A DNA stretch of 11,998 bases, from assembly GCA_946538445.1 (NCBI GenBank), contig CAMNGO010000049.1, forward strand, positions 1-11,998, in the 5' to 3' direction. Made by a program: the position numbers and the translations under genes. This DNA is from an uncultured Lachnospiraceae bacterium (GTDB lineage: Bacteria; Bacillota; Clostridia; Lachnospirales; Lachnospiraceae). The notes under the pieces were generated by a model. That model was not told the DNA's origin. It ran no database searches and saw only the letters and a list, made by a program, of their open reading frames with translations. Below, piece by piece: positions 6,734 through 11,998 of the stretch (the stretch's first letter is position 1; the number at the start of each line of letters is the position of its first letter).

Positions 6734-6760
6734 AGTCCTGACAGATAGGAGGTTAGGATT

Positions 6761-7282
6761 GTGAATTATGGCGAGATTAAAAAATGTGATATCGCAAATG
6801 GGATCGGTGTCAGAGTCTCTTTATTTGTCAGTGGATGCACCCATCACTGCAAAGGATGCTTCAATCCGGAAACCTGGGATTTCAATTATGGAAGACCCTT
6901 TACGCCGGAGACGGAAGAAACGATTCTCAGTTTATTGCAACCTCCTTATATCAGCGGACTTACACTCCTCGGCGGGGAACCACTGGAATATGCCAACCAG
7001 GCAGCCCTTGCCCCTTTTCTGAAAAAGGTAAAAGACAGGTTCCCGGAAAAAACGATCTGGTGTTATACCGGCTACCTTTTTGAGGAAGATATTCTCAACA
7101 GGATGCTGCCTTCCTGGGAACACACCAAGGATATCCTGGACTGTCTCGATGTGCTGGTGGATGGACCTTTTCTGGAGGAGAAGAAAGACATCAGTCTGCG
7201 ATTTCGCGGATCAGATAATCAGAGGATCATTGATGTGAAAAGAAGCCTGAAAGAGGGCAAAATAAAACTGTGGGAGGATTGA
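6761..7282 (+). CDS. nrdG: Anaerobic ribonucleoside-triphosphate reductase activating protein
   Basis: This radical SAM enzyme uses S-adenosylmethionine to create the glycyl radical on the class III ribonucleotide reductase NrdD, needed for DNA precursor synthesis without oxygen. It is cytoplasmic and 173 residues long, close to the usual NrdG length. The cluster motif C26-x3-C30-x2-C33 sits in SGCTHHCKGC, followed by FNPETWDF. G71-G72-E73-P74 is the SAM-binding GGEP motif, and DVLVDGPF plus RFRGSDNQRI near the C-terminus are typical of NrdG. The start is GTG 6761, supported by AGGAGG (6747-6752); the ATG at 6768 is in another frame. NrdD is usually adjacent, but here nrdG stands alone under its own promoter. 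Its last codons and stop lie within the terminator repeat. Confidence 0.95.
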   Translation: MNYGEIKKCDIANGIGVRVSLFVSGCTHHCKGCFNPETWDFNYGRPFTPETEETILSLLQPPYISGLTLLGGEPLEYANQAALAPFLKKVKDRFPEKTIWCYTGYLFEEDILNRMLPSWEHTKDILDCLDVLVDGPFLEEKKDISLRFRGSDNQRIIDVKRSLKEGKIKLWED

Positions 7283-7302
7283 GTCCCACAGTTTTATTTT
7301 GC
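7257..7302. terminator. Bidirectional intrinsic terminator, 19-bp perfect inverted repeat
   Basis: The left arm GCAAAATAAAACTGTGGGA (7257-7275) and right arm TCCCACAGTTTTATTTTGC (7284-7302) are perfect complements around an 8-base loop. The A-rich and T-rich outer halves give U-tracts on both strands. It serves nrdG on the + strand and the DUF4203-like gene, which stops at 7305, on the - strand. The left arm encodes the last nrdG residues and the nrdG stop codon lies in the loop. Confidence 0.93.
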
Positions 7303-7304
7303 TC

Positions 7305-8030
7305 TTATCTTTTCTTTTTTCTCTTGTCTTTGGAATCGGAATCTGATGTGGTAAGGAACTGGACCAGACAACCCAGAAGGCACAGAGCCAGGAAGGAGGC
7401 TGCCATAGCATAGGACTGCTTAAAGAATGCAAGACCTGTGAGAGGCCCTAACCTCACCAGAGACCGGGAAGCTGCATAGGCACATGAAACGGCTGAGGAC
7501 AGTATGATCATAGGTCTTACATACTTGATGGCCAGAGTACCTACGATGAATCCGATGACCAGACAAACAAAGAACCGGATATTTCCTTCCAGAGGAACCA
7601 GATTGGCAGCTACCGTAAAGGAGAGCAGGAAACATAAGACAAAGATTCCTGCCTGATAGATGGTGTAGGCAAATATGGAGAAAATCAATCCCCCGGCGAT
7701 GGCACACAAGAGAAAGATGCCGTTTGATGCATGGAGAAACTTTATGGCTGCAAACGAACCGACAAAGATTCCTGCCAGAAAACCGGATAAGGTCATGAAA
7801 AGCCGGGATAATTTATAGCCGAAAAAACATCCTGCCAGGGCCAGGACCAGAGCGATTCCTGCCATGACAAGAGCGTAAGTGGTATTGATTTCCTTCATGC
7901 CTGCAGTAAGCAGGTTGGAGGCGGTGCTATCTCCGTCTTCCAATAAGGATATGATAAGATCCAGCCCTTTTGAAAATGCCTCGTTGGCTGCGGACGGATC
8001 CGGCAAAACGGATAAAAAAGACGACAGCAT
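7305..8030 (-). CDS. DUF4203-like polytopic membrane protein
   Basis: This membrane protein of unknown function resembles the DUF4203/TMEM198-type family. I place the start at 8030 (241 residues) because the minus strand reads AAAGGAG seven bases before this ATG; the frame stays open upstream to 8195, but that extension is polar, has no ribosome site and spans the likely control region. Residues 1-50 are mostly polar with a weakly hydrophobic beginning (MLSSFLSVLP) and may be outside the membrane. About seven hydrophobic helices follow (near 52-71, 74-95, 103-122, 124-143, 152-167, 170-188 and 207-226). GYKLSRLFMTLSGFLAGIFVG near 71-91 is the recognisable family motif. The C-terminus is strongly basic (KDKRKKKR), which suggests a cytoplasmic end. 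It is single, convergent with nrdG and divergent from gltX. No substrate can be named. Confidence 0.75.
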   Translation of the reverse strand: MLSSFLSVLPDPSAANEAFSKGLDLIISLLEDGDSTASNLLTAGMKEINTTYALVMAGIALVLALAGCFFGYKLSRLFMTLSGFLAGIFVGSFAAIKFLHASNGIFLLCAIAGGLIFSIFAYTIYQAGIFVLCFLLSFTVAANLVPLEGNIRFFVCLVIGFIVGTLAIKYVRPMIILSSAVSCAYAASRSLVRLGPLTGLAFFKQSYAMAASFLALCLLGCLVQFLTTSDSDSKDKRKKKR

Positions 8031-8160
8031 AAGAAAACTCCTTTCTGAGATGGCTGATTCCGCCGAAATCACCCATCTTTCTTTTTCTGTACGATAGTAA
8101 GAGTACCACAGTACATGCTTTAATTCAAATGAAAAGCCGGAAATGCTTTTCCTGGTTTTT

Positions 8161-8172
8161 ACTGATATCAGT
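8161..8172. promoter_or_regulatory. 12-bp palindrome, candidate operator
   Basis: ACTGATATCAGT is a perfect 12-bp palindrome placed between the two divergent genes, about 130 bases before the minus-strand start and 50 bases before the gltX -35 box. Dyads of this size often bind dimeric regulators. No particular regulator is indicated. Confidence 0.3.
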
Positions 8173-8221
8173 GTCAGAGGGTACCGAAAGAGCAAGCTGA
8201 GAGATCGTGCTGGGAAAATGA

Positions 8222-8250
8222 TTGAATTATCAGGACATTTATCTTATAAT
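8222..8250 (+). promoter_or_regulatory. Sigma-A promoter of gltX
   Basis: TTGAAT (8222-8227) and a perfect TATAAT (8245-8250) are separated by 17 bases. The start of transcription should lie near 8257, leaving a leader of under 30 bases, with GAGAGGA close before the ATG at 8285. The short leader leaves no room for a T-box. Confidence 0.82.
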
Positions 8251-8284
8251 CAGGTAAGATGTGAGAAAGAGAGGAATTGCATAA

Positions 8285-9736
8285 ATGAGTAAGATCAGAA
8301 CAAGATTTGCACCGAGTCCCACCGGAAGAATGCATGTGGGCAACCTTCGTACCGCTTTATATACCTATCTGATAGCCAAGCACGAGGGTGGAGATTTTAT
8401 TTTGAGAATAGAAGATACTGACCAGGAACGATTCTATGAGGAAGCGCTGGACATCATCTACCGCACTTTAGAAGCCACCGGTCTCCATCACGATGAAGGC
8501 CCGGATAAGGACAAGGGCTACGGACCTTACATCCAGAGCGAACGGGTAAAATCCGGTCTGTATATGGACTATGCCAAGCAGCTTATCGAGAAGGGAGAAG
8601 CTTACTACTGTTTCTGCGACCAGGAAAGACTGAATTCTTTAAAGCAGGTGGTCGGAGATAAAGAGATCAGCGTGTATGATAAGCATTGCCTGCATCTGTC
8701 CAAAGAAGAGGTGGAGGAGAAGCTTGCTTCCGGAATCCCCTTTGTGATTCGTGCCAATGTGCCCAATGAAGGAGAAACCAAGTTTCATGATGAGATCTAC
8801 GGAGATATCAGTCAGCCTAATGCGGAGCTTGACGATATGATCCTTATTAAGTCGGATGGCTATCCTACCTATAATTTTGCCAATGTGATCGATGACCATC
8901 TCATGGGTATCACTCATGTGGTAAGAGGCAATGAATACCTTTCCTCCGCGCCCAAGTATACCCGCCTGTATGAGGCATTTGGCTGGGAGGAACCCAAATA
9001 CATCCATTGTCCTCTGATCACCAATGAACAGCATCAGAAACTGTCCAAACGTTCCGGTCATTCTTCCTACGAAGATCTGATCGAACAGGGATTCCTGACC
9101 GAGGCTGTAGTGAATTTTGTGGCTTTGCTGGGCTGGAGTTCCCCGGATAACCGGGAGATTTTCTCCTTGGAAGAATTGGTGGAAGCCTTCGATTACCATC
9201 ATATCAGCAAATCTCCGGCCGTGTTTGACATGGTAAAACTAAGATGGATGAATGGAGAATACCTGAAAGCCATGGATTTTGATGCCTTTTATGAGAAGGC
9301 AGAGCCTTATCTTAAGGAGACGATCCGGAAGGATTTTGACCTCCGGAAGGTGGCATCCCTTGTGAAGACAAGAATCGAGACATTCCCGGATATTCAGGAG
9401 ATCGCCGACTTCTTCCAGGAAGTTCCGGATTACGATATCTCCCTGTACAATAATAAGAAAAACAAGTGCAACCCTGAAAAATCCTTAGCCATCCTGGAGG
9501 AGCTGCTTCCGCTGGCCCAGGCCCAGGAGGATTATTCCAATGATGCATTATATGAGATGCTGAAAGGGTATGCCACTGAGAAAGGCTATAAACCAGGGCT
9601 TGTTATGTGGCCGGTACGTACGGCGGTTTCCGGGAAACAGATGACTCCTGGCGGAGCCACGGAGATCATGGAAATCATCGGAAAAGAAGAGACTTTGGAG
9701 AGAATGAGAGCAGCCATAGAAAAACTGCAGGCTTAA
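8285..9736 (+). CDS. gltX: Glutamate--tRNA ligase
   Basis: This is the cytoplasmic class I glutamyl-tRNA synthetase, joining glutamate to tRNA-Glu with ATP. The 483 residues match the usual bacterial length. RFAPSPTGRMHVGN (7-20) contains the HIGH-type motif as HVGN (17-20), followed by LRIEDTDQERF. The KMSKS-type loop is KLSKR (252-256). A zinc-binding CxC...CxH set typical of the family is present: C109, C111, C135 and H137. The C-terminal anticodon-binding helical domain begins around 330 and ends normally. ATG 8285 has GAGG ten bases upstream and is the natural start. Whether it also charges tRNA-Gln, as in organisms that use GatCAB, cannot be told from the sequence. It has its own promoter and no clear terminator downstream. 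Confidence 0.97.
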   Translation: MSKIRTRFAPSPTGRMHVGNLRTALYTYLIAKHEGGDFILRIEDTDQERFYEEALDIIYRTLEATGLHHDEGPDKDKGYGPYIQSERVKSGLYMDYAKQLIEKGEAYYCFCDQERLNSLKQVVGDKEISVYDKHCLHLSKEEVEEKLASGIPFVIRANVPNEGETKFHDEIYGDISQPNAELDDMILIKSDGYPTYNFANVIDDHLMGITHVVRGNEYLSSAPKYTRLYEAFGWEEPKYIHCPLITNEQHQKLSKRSGHSSYEDLIEQGFLTEAVVNFVALLGWSSPDNREIFSLEELVEAFDYHHISKSPAVFDMVKLRWMNGEYLKAMDFDAFYEKAEPYLKETIRKDFDLRKVASLVKTRIETFPDIQEIADFFQEVPDYDISLYNNKKNKCNPEKSLAILEELLPLAQAQEDYSNDALYEMLKGYATEKGYKPGLVMWPVRTAVSGKQMTPGGATEIMEIIGKEETLERMRAAIEKLQA

Positions 9737-9822
9737 ATCTCCTGATCTTCTTCATGTATCTCATTATATCTTTTTACCAAATTCCTTTCCTGTTTTTGTT
9801 ATGGAAATGTGAAAATAGCGAA

Positions 9823-9851
9823 TTGACAAACATTTTGAAATATGTGAAGAT
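9823..9851 (+). promoter_or_regulatory. Probable promoter of the fhs riboswitch leader
   Basis: A perfect TTGACA (9823-9828) is followed 17 bases later by GAAGAT (9846-9851), a weak -10 box helped by an extended TGn element at 9843-9845. Transcription would begin near 9858, about ten bases before the riboswitch. The -35 match and placement are good, while the -10 match is poor. Confidence 0.55.
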
Positions 9852-9867
9852 AAAAACAGTTTGAAGT

Positions 9868-9964
9868 CTGGTTACTGACGGATATGTGAATTGACACAGT
9901 GTAATCAGATGGATTTAAAAGCCGACCGTCTGGGCAACTTCCAACTGCTGAAGTTGCCCTTTTT
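9868..9964 (+). promoter_or_regulatory. ZTP/ZMP (pfl-type) riboswitch controlling fhs
   Basis: The leader of fhs carries the parts of a ZTP riboswitch in order. P1 pairs GGTTAC (9870-9875) with GTAATC (9901-9906), with one G-U pair. P2 pairs TGTG (9885-9888) with CACA (9895-9898). GACGG (9877-9881) pairs with CCGTC (9926-9930) as the long-range pseudoknot. The 3' core GCCGACCGTCTGGGCA (9921-9936) matches the family signature ending CCGCCUGGGCA except for one C-to-T change, which is matched by a G-to-A change in the partner strand. The 3' core runs into the terminator stem, so ligand binding would block termination and switch the gene on. ZTP/ZMP accumulates when 10-formyl-tetrahydrofolate is scarce, and fhs makes that compound, so the logic fits. 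The class is known; the assignment was made by eye. Confidence 0.88.
9932..9964 (+). terminator. Riboswitch expression-platform terminator before fhs
   Basis: GGGCAACTTC (9932-9941) and GAAGTTGCCC (9950-9959) form a perfect 10-bp stem with an 8-base loop, followed by TTTTT (9960-9964). The 5' arm begins inside the conserved CTGGGCA of the riboswitch core, making the two structures mutually exclusive. It ends 33 bases before the fhs start codon. Confidence 0.92.
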
Positions 9965-9997
9965 CTATTCTATTATGAAAAAAGAAAGGAATCTACT

Positions 9998-11668
9998 ATG
10001 AAAACAGATATTCAGATTGCTCAGGAAGCCAAATTACTCCCTATCCGCGACGTCGCCGCAAAATATGGAATCAAGGAAGATGATCTGGAGTTATACGGTA
10101 AGTATAAAGCCAAATTCTCTGACGAACTGATGGAACGAATCGAAGGAAACCCGGAAGGGAAACTTGTTCTGGTTACAGCCATCAACCCGACTCCCGCCGG
10201 AGAAGGAAAGACAACTACAAGTATCGGTCTTGCTCAGGCGCTTAATTTACTCGGGAAAAAATGCCTGGTAGCATTGAGAGAACCCTCTTTGGGACCCTGC
10301 TTCGGAATCAAAGGCGGCGCAGCAGGCGGCGGCTTTGCCCAGGTGGTACCTATGGAAGATCTGAACCTGCATTTTACCGGAGATTTCCATGCCATCACTT
10401 CCGCTAACAACCTTCTGGCAGCTATGATCGACAATCATATCCATCAGGGAAATGAACTTCGCATCGATAGCAGACAGATCATTTGGAAACGTTGTCTGGA
10501 TATGAACGACCGTGCTCTTCGTAATATCGTGGTAGGTCTTGGTAACAAGGCAGACGGATTCGTGAGAGAAGATCATTTTGTCATCACGGTTGCCACAGAA
10601 ATCATGGCTATTCTTTGCCTGGCTGAGGACATCGTGGATCTCAAGAAGAGACTTGGAAGAATCATCGTTGCATACGATATGGACGGCAATCCTGTTACAG
10701 CTAAGCAGCTCAACGCTGTAGGAGCTATGGCAGCACTCCTGAAGGATGCCATCAAACCGAATATGATCCAGACTCTGGAGCATACCGGAGCCATCGTTCA
10801 CGGTGGTCCATTTGCAAACATCGCTCATGGATGTAACAGTGTTCGTGCCACAAAAGCAGCTATGAAGTTGTCCGATATCACCATCACAGAGGCAGGATTC
10901 GGTGCTGACCTTGGCGCTGAGAAGTTCCTGGATATCAAGTGCCGTTTTGCCGGATTAAAACCGGACGCTGTGGTACTTGTCTCCACGGTACGTGCCTTAA
11001 AATATAATGGCGGAGTTCCCAAAACAGATCTTGCCCAGGAGAACCTGGATGCACTGGCTAAGGGTATCTGCAATCTGGAGAAGCACATCGAGAACCTTCA
11101 GAAATATGATGTGCCTATCGTTGTGACATTGAACTCTTTCCTGACTGACACAGAAGCAGAATATGAATATATCAGAAACTTCTGCGAAGAAAGAGGATGT
11201 GAGTTCGCATTGTCTGAAGTATGGGCAAAAGGCGGAGAAGGCGGAATCGCTTTGGCTGAGAAGGTAATCAAGACTTTGGAAGAGAAGGAGAGCCATTTCC
11301 ACGTGCTCTATCCTGATGAGATGCCTCTCAAGGAGAAGATTGAAACTGTTGCTAAAGAAATCTACGGCGCAGATGGTGTAAACTTTGATCCCGCAGCCTT
11401 AAAGACTCTGAATAATCTCACAGAGCTGGGATTTGGCAACATGCCTGTCTGTATGGCAAAAACCCAGTATTCCCTCTCTGATGACCAGAATAAACTGGGA
11501 CGTCCCCAGGGTTATAAGATCTCTGTAAGAGACGTATACGTAAGTGCCGGAGCAGGATTTGTGGTTGCACTGACCGGAGCTATCATGACTATGCCGGGCC
11601 TTCCAAAGAAACCGGCAGCATTCGGCCTTGATGTGACGGATGATGGTTTGATCACAGGATTATTCTAA
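9998..11668 (+). CDS. fhs: Formate--tetrahydrofolate ligase
   Basis: This cytoplasmic enzyme joins formate to tetrahydrofolate using ATP, giving 10-formyl-tetrahydrofolate for purine synthesis, initiator tRNA formylation and one-carbon flux, including the methyl branch of the acetyl-CoA pathway in acetogens. The 556 residues match the family length and look intact. The nucleotide-binding loop TPAGEGKTT lies at 65-73, within the conserved LVTAINPTPAGEGKTT. REPSLGPCFGIKGGAAGGG (about 94-112) and FTGDFHAITSANNLLAA (about 126-142) are strongly conserved family stretches, and the C-terminus GLDVTDDGLITGLF is typical. AAAGGA about seven bases before ATG 9998 sets the start. It is a single gene between the riboswitch and a strong terminator. 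No folD or fchA is adjacent. Confidence 0.98.
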   Translation: MKTDIQIAQEAKLLPIRDVAAKYGIKEDDLELYGKYKAKFSDELMERIEGNPEGKLVLVTAINPTPAGEGKTTTSIGLAQALNLLGKKCLVALREPSLGPCFGIKGGAAGGGFAQVVPMEDLNLHFTGDFHAITSANNLLAAMIDNHIHQGNELRIDSRQIIWKRCLDMNDRALRNIVVGLGNKADGFVREDHFVITVATEIMAILCLAEDIVDLKKRLGRIIVAYDMDGNPVTAKQLNAVGAMAALLKDAIKPNMIQTLEHTGAIVHGGPFANIAHGCNSVRATKAAMKLSDITITEAGFGADLGAEKFLDIKCRFAGLKPDAVVLVSTVRALKYNGGVPKTDLAQENLDALAKGICNLEKHIENLQKYDVPIVVTLNSFLTDTEAEYEYIRNFCEERGCEFALSEVWAKGGEGGIALAEKVIKTLEEKESHFHVLYPDEMPLKEKIETVAKEIYGADGVNFDPAALKTLNNLTELGFGNMPVCMAKTQYSLSDDQNKLGRPQGYKISVRDVYVSAGAGFVVALTGAIMTMPGLPKKPAAFGLDVTDDGLITGLF

Positions 11669-11703
11669 GATTTGATTATAAGATATATAAGACAATAATA
11701 CTA

Positions 11704-11735
11704 AAAAAGCATCGTACGTAAGTACGATGCTTTTT
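11704..11735. terminator. Bidirectional intrinsic terminator after fhs
   Basis: AAAAAGCATCGTAC (11704-11717) and GTACGATGCTTTTT (11722-11735) are perfect complements around a GTAA tetraloop. The outer A and T runs make it work in both directions, for fhs and for the convergent minus-strand DUF6273 gene. Confidence 0.93.
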
Positions 11736-11761
11736 CTTATGTTGGTCTTTATTATATTTGT

Positions 11762-11998
11762 TTATTTGATGGAAACCCACATGGCAGGTTTCACTGAGAT
11801 TTCGGTGTTTGTCACATCATAGCCATATCCCATAACTTCTTTGTTACGGTACACAAAGGCCATGGACCCTTTAAAGGCACCGGGGGTTCTCAGCCACCAA
11901 CAGGTTTCTGTCGGATGAAGCTGATCATAATAGGTACGAACTTCATTGACACTCATGAGGAATAATTTATCAATGGTATCCTCTCCGGTGTCCACTCC
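11762..11998 (-). CDS. DUF6273 domain protein, C-terminal part (cut by window edge)
   Basis: The minus-strand frame is open through the window end and stops with TAA at 11762-11764, so only the last ~78 residues are seen. The GTG near 11995 is probably internal. The visible part contains DKLFLMSVNEVRTYY, then CWWLRTPG and finally VKPAMWVSIK. This order, a FLxS motif, a WWLRxPG motif and a terminal RPAxW-like strand, is the hallmark of DUF6273, a domain of unknown function common on secreted or surface proteins of Clostridia. The N-terminal domains, including any signal peptide or Ig/SH3 repeats, lie outside the window. The gene shares its terminator with fhs. Confidence 0.8.
   Translation of the reverse strand, partial: GVDTGEDTIDKLFLMSVNEVRTYYDQLHPTETCWWLRTPGAFKGSMAFVYRNKEVMGYGYDVTNTEISVKPAMWVSIK

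Larger units (their letters stand above)
8031..8284. other. Divergent intergenic region between the DUF4203-like gene and gltX
   Basis: This 254-base stretch holds the gltX promoter, a 12-bp palindrome (8161-8172) and an inverted repeat GAAAAGC-N7-GCTTTTC (8131-8137 and 8145-8151). On the minus strand, TTGAAT lies within TTTGAATTAAAG near 8121-8132, but no good -10 box follows at 17 bases, so the promoter of the minus gene is not resolved. No RNA gene was recognised. Confidence 0.5.

Noticed and set aside
8031..8195. 55-residue N-terminal extension of the DUF4203-like protein
   Set aside because: The extension is polar and has no ribosome site, while AAAGGAG is ideally placed before the ATG at 8030.
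8250..8284. T-box leader considered for gltX, as for several aminoacyl-tRNA synthetase genes
   Set aside because: The promoter -10 box at 8245-8250 leaves a leader under 30 bases, with no terminator/antiterminator and no T-box motif.
8639..9202. Long open frame antisense to gltX
   Set aside because: It is fully covered by the well-supported gltX gene and its translation has no recognisable domain. It is a coding-strand shadow.
9737..9822. Terminator sought just after gltX
   Set aside because: The stretch is AT-rich with T runs, but no convincing stem precedes them.
9607..9864. Short open frame overlapping the 3' end of gltX and the spacer
   Set aside because: It lies mostly inside gltX in another frame, has no ribosome site or recognisable protein, and runs into the fhs promoter.
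9891..9919. TTGACA with TTTAAA 17 bases later, a promoter-like pair inside the fhs leader
   Set aside because: These bases form the P2 loop and stem and the linker of the ZTP riboswitch. A start here would omit the aptamer 5' half, and the upstream TTGACA at 9823 gives a transcript containing the full aptamer.
9868..9964. Tetrahydrofolate riboswitch considered for the fhs leader
   Set aside because: The leader ends in the CTGGGCA core and the pseudoknot typical of the ZTP class. The THF-class junctions were not found.
1..11998. CRISPR arrays, tRNA or rRNA genes, transposases, integrases and attachment sites
   Set aside because: None was seen on either strand. The only direct repeat of note is the 16-bp tandem copy at 2207-2238.

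Overview
The window looks like chromosome from a Gram-positive gut anaerobe of the Clostridia, most likely a Lachnospiraceae. The reasons are the composition and style of the Tad-type pilus genes (Flp1-like pilin, DUF5702, TadE-like proteins, a DUF6382/FHA protein), the anaerobic NrdG activase, formate-tetrahydrofolate ligase, a DUF6273 protein, and strong purine-rich Shine-Dalgarno sites with sigma-A type promoters. The taxon is an inference from family content only.

Region 1 (about 1-6692, + strand) is the distal part of a Tad (tight adherence) / type IVb pilus operon. In order it holds the tail of an unidentified upstream gene, a TadB-like and a TadC-like membrane platform protein, a 54-residue Flp1-like pilin, a DUF5702 membrane-anchored protein, two TadE-like pseudopilins (the first with two C-terminal Cys/His modules) and a DUF6382-FHA membrane protein. 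Four of the products (pilin, DUF5702 and both TadE-like proteins) share a short N-terminal hydrophobic segment just after a Gly. Three of these carry the prepilin signature G|xxxxE. Several genes overlap, which suggests translational coupling. The motor ATPase, the prepilin peptidase and any TadZ are not visible and probably lie upstream.

Region 2 (6693-7304) is a stand-alone nrdG with a perfect consensus promoter and a perfect 19-bp inverted repeat that acts as a shared terminator with the convergent gene. No nrdD is present.

Region 3 (7305-8284) holds a minus-strand DUF4203-like polytopic membrane protein and a divergent intergenic stretch with a palindrome and the gltX promoter.

Region 4 (8285-9736) is gltX, glutamyl-tRNA synthetase.

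Region 5 (9737-11668) is fhs, formate-tetrahydrofolate ligase. It is preceded by a promoter, a ZTP/ZMP (pfl-type) riboswitch whose pseudoknot shows a compensatory base change relative to the remembered consensus, and an intrinsic terminator that overlaps the riboswitch core. This is a textbook ON-switch layout for one-carbon and purine metabolism.

Region 6 (11669-11998) holds a bidirectional terminator and the C-terminal part of a minus-strand DUF6273 protein cut by the window edge.

The least explained material is in the pilus operon: the large insertion inside the TadC-like protein, the duplicated Ada-like metal-binding modules on a pseudopilin, and the octapeptide repeat in the FHA protein.
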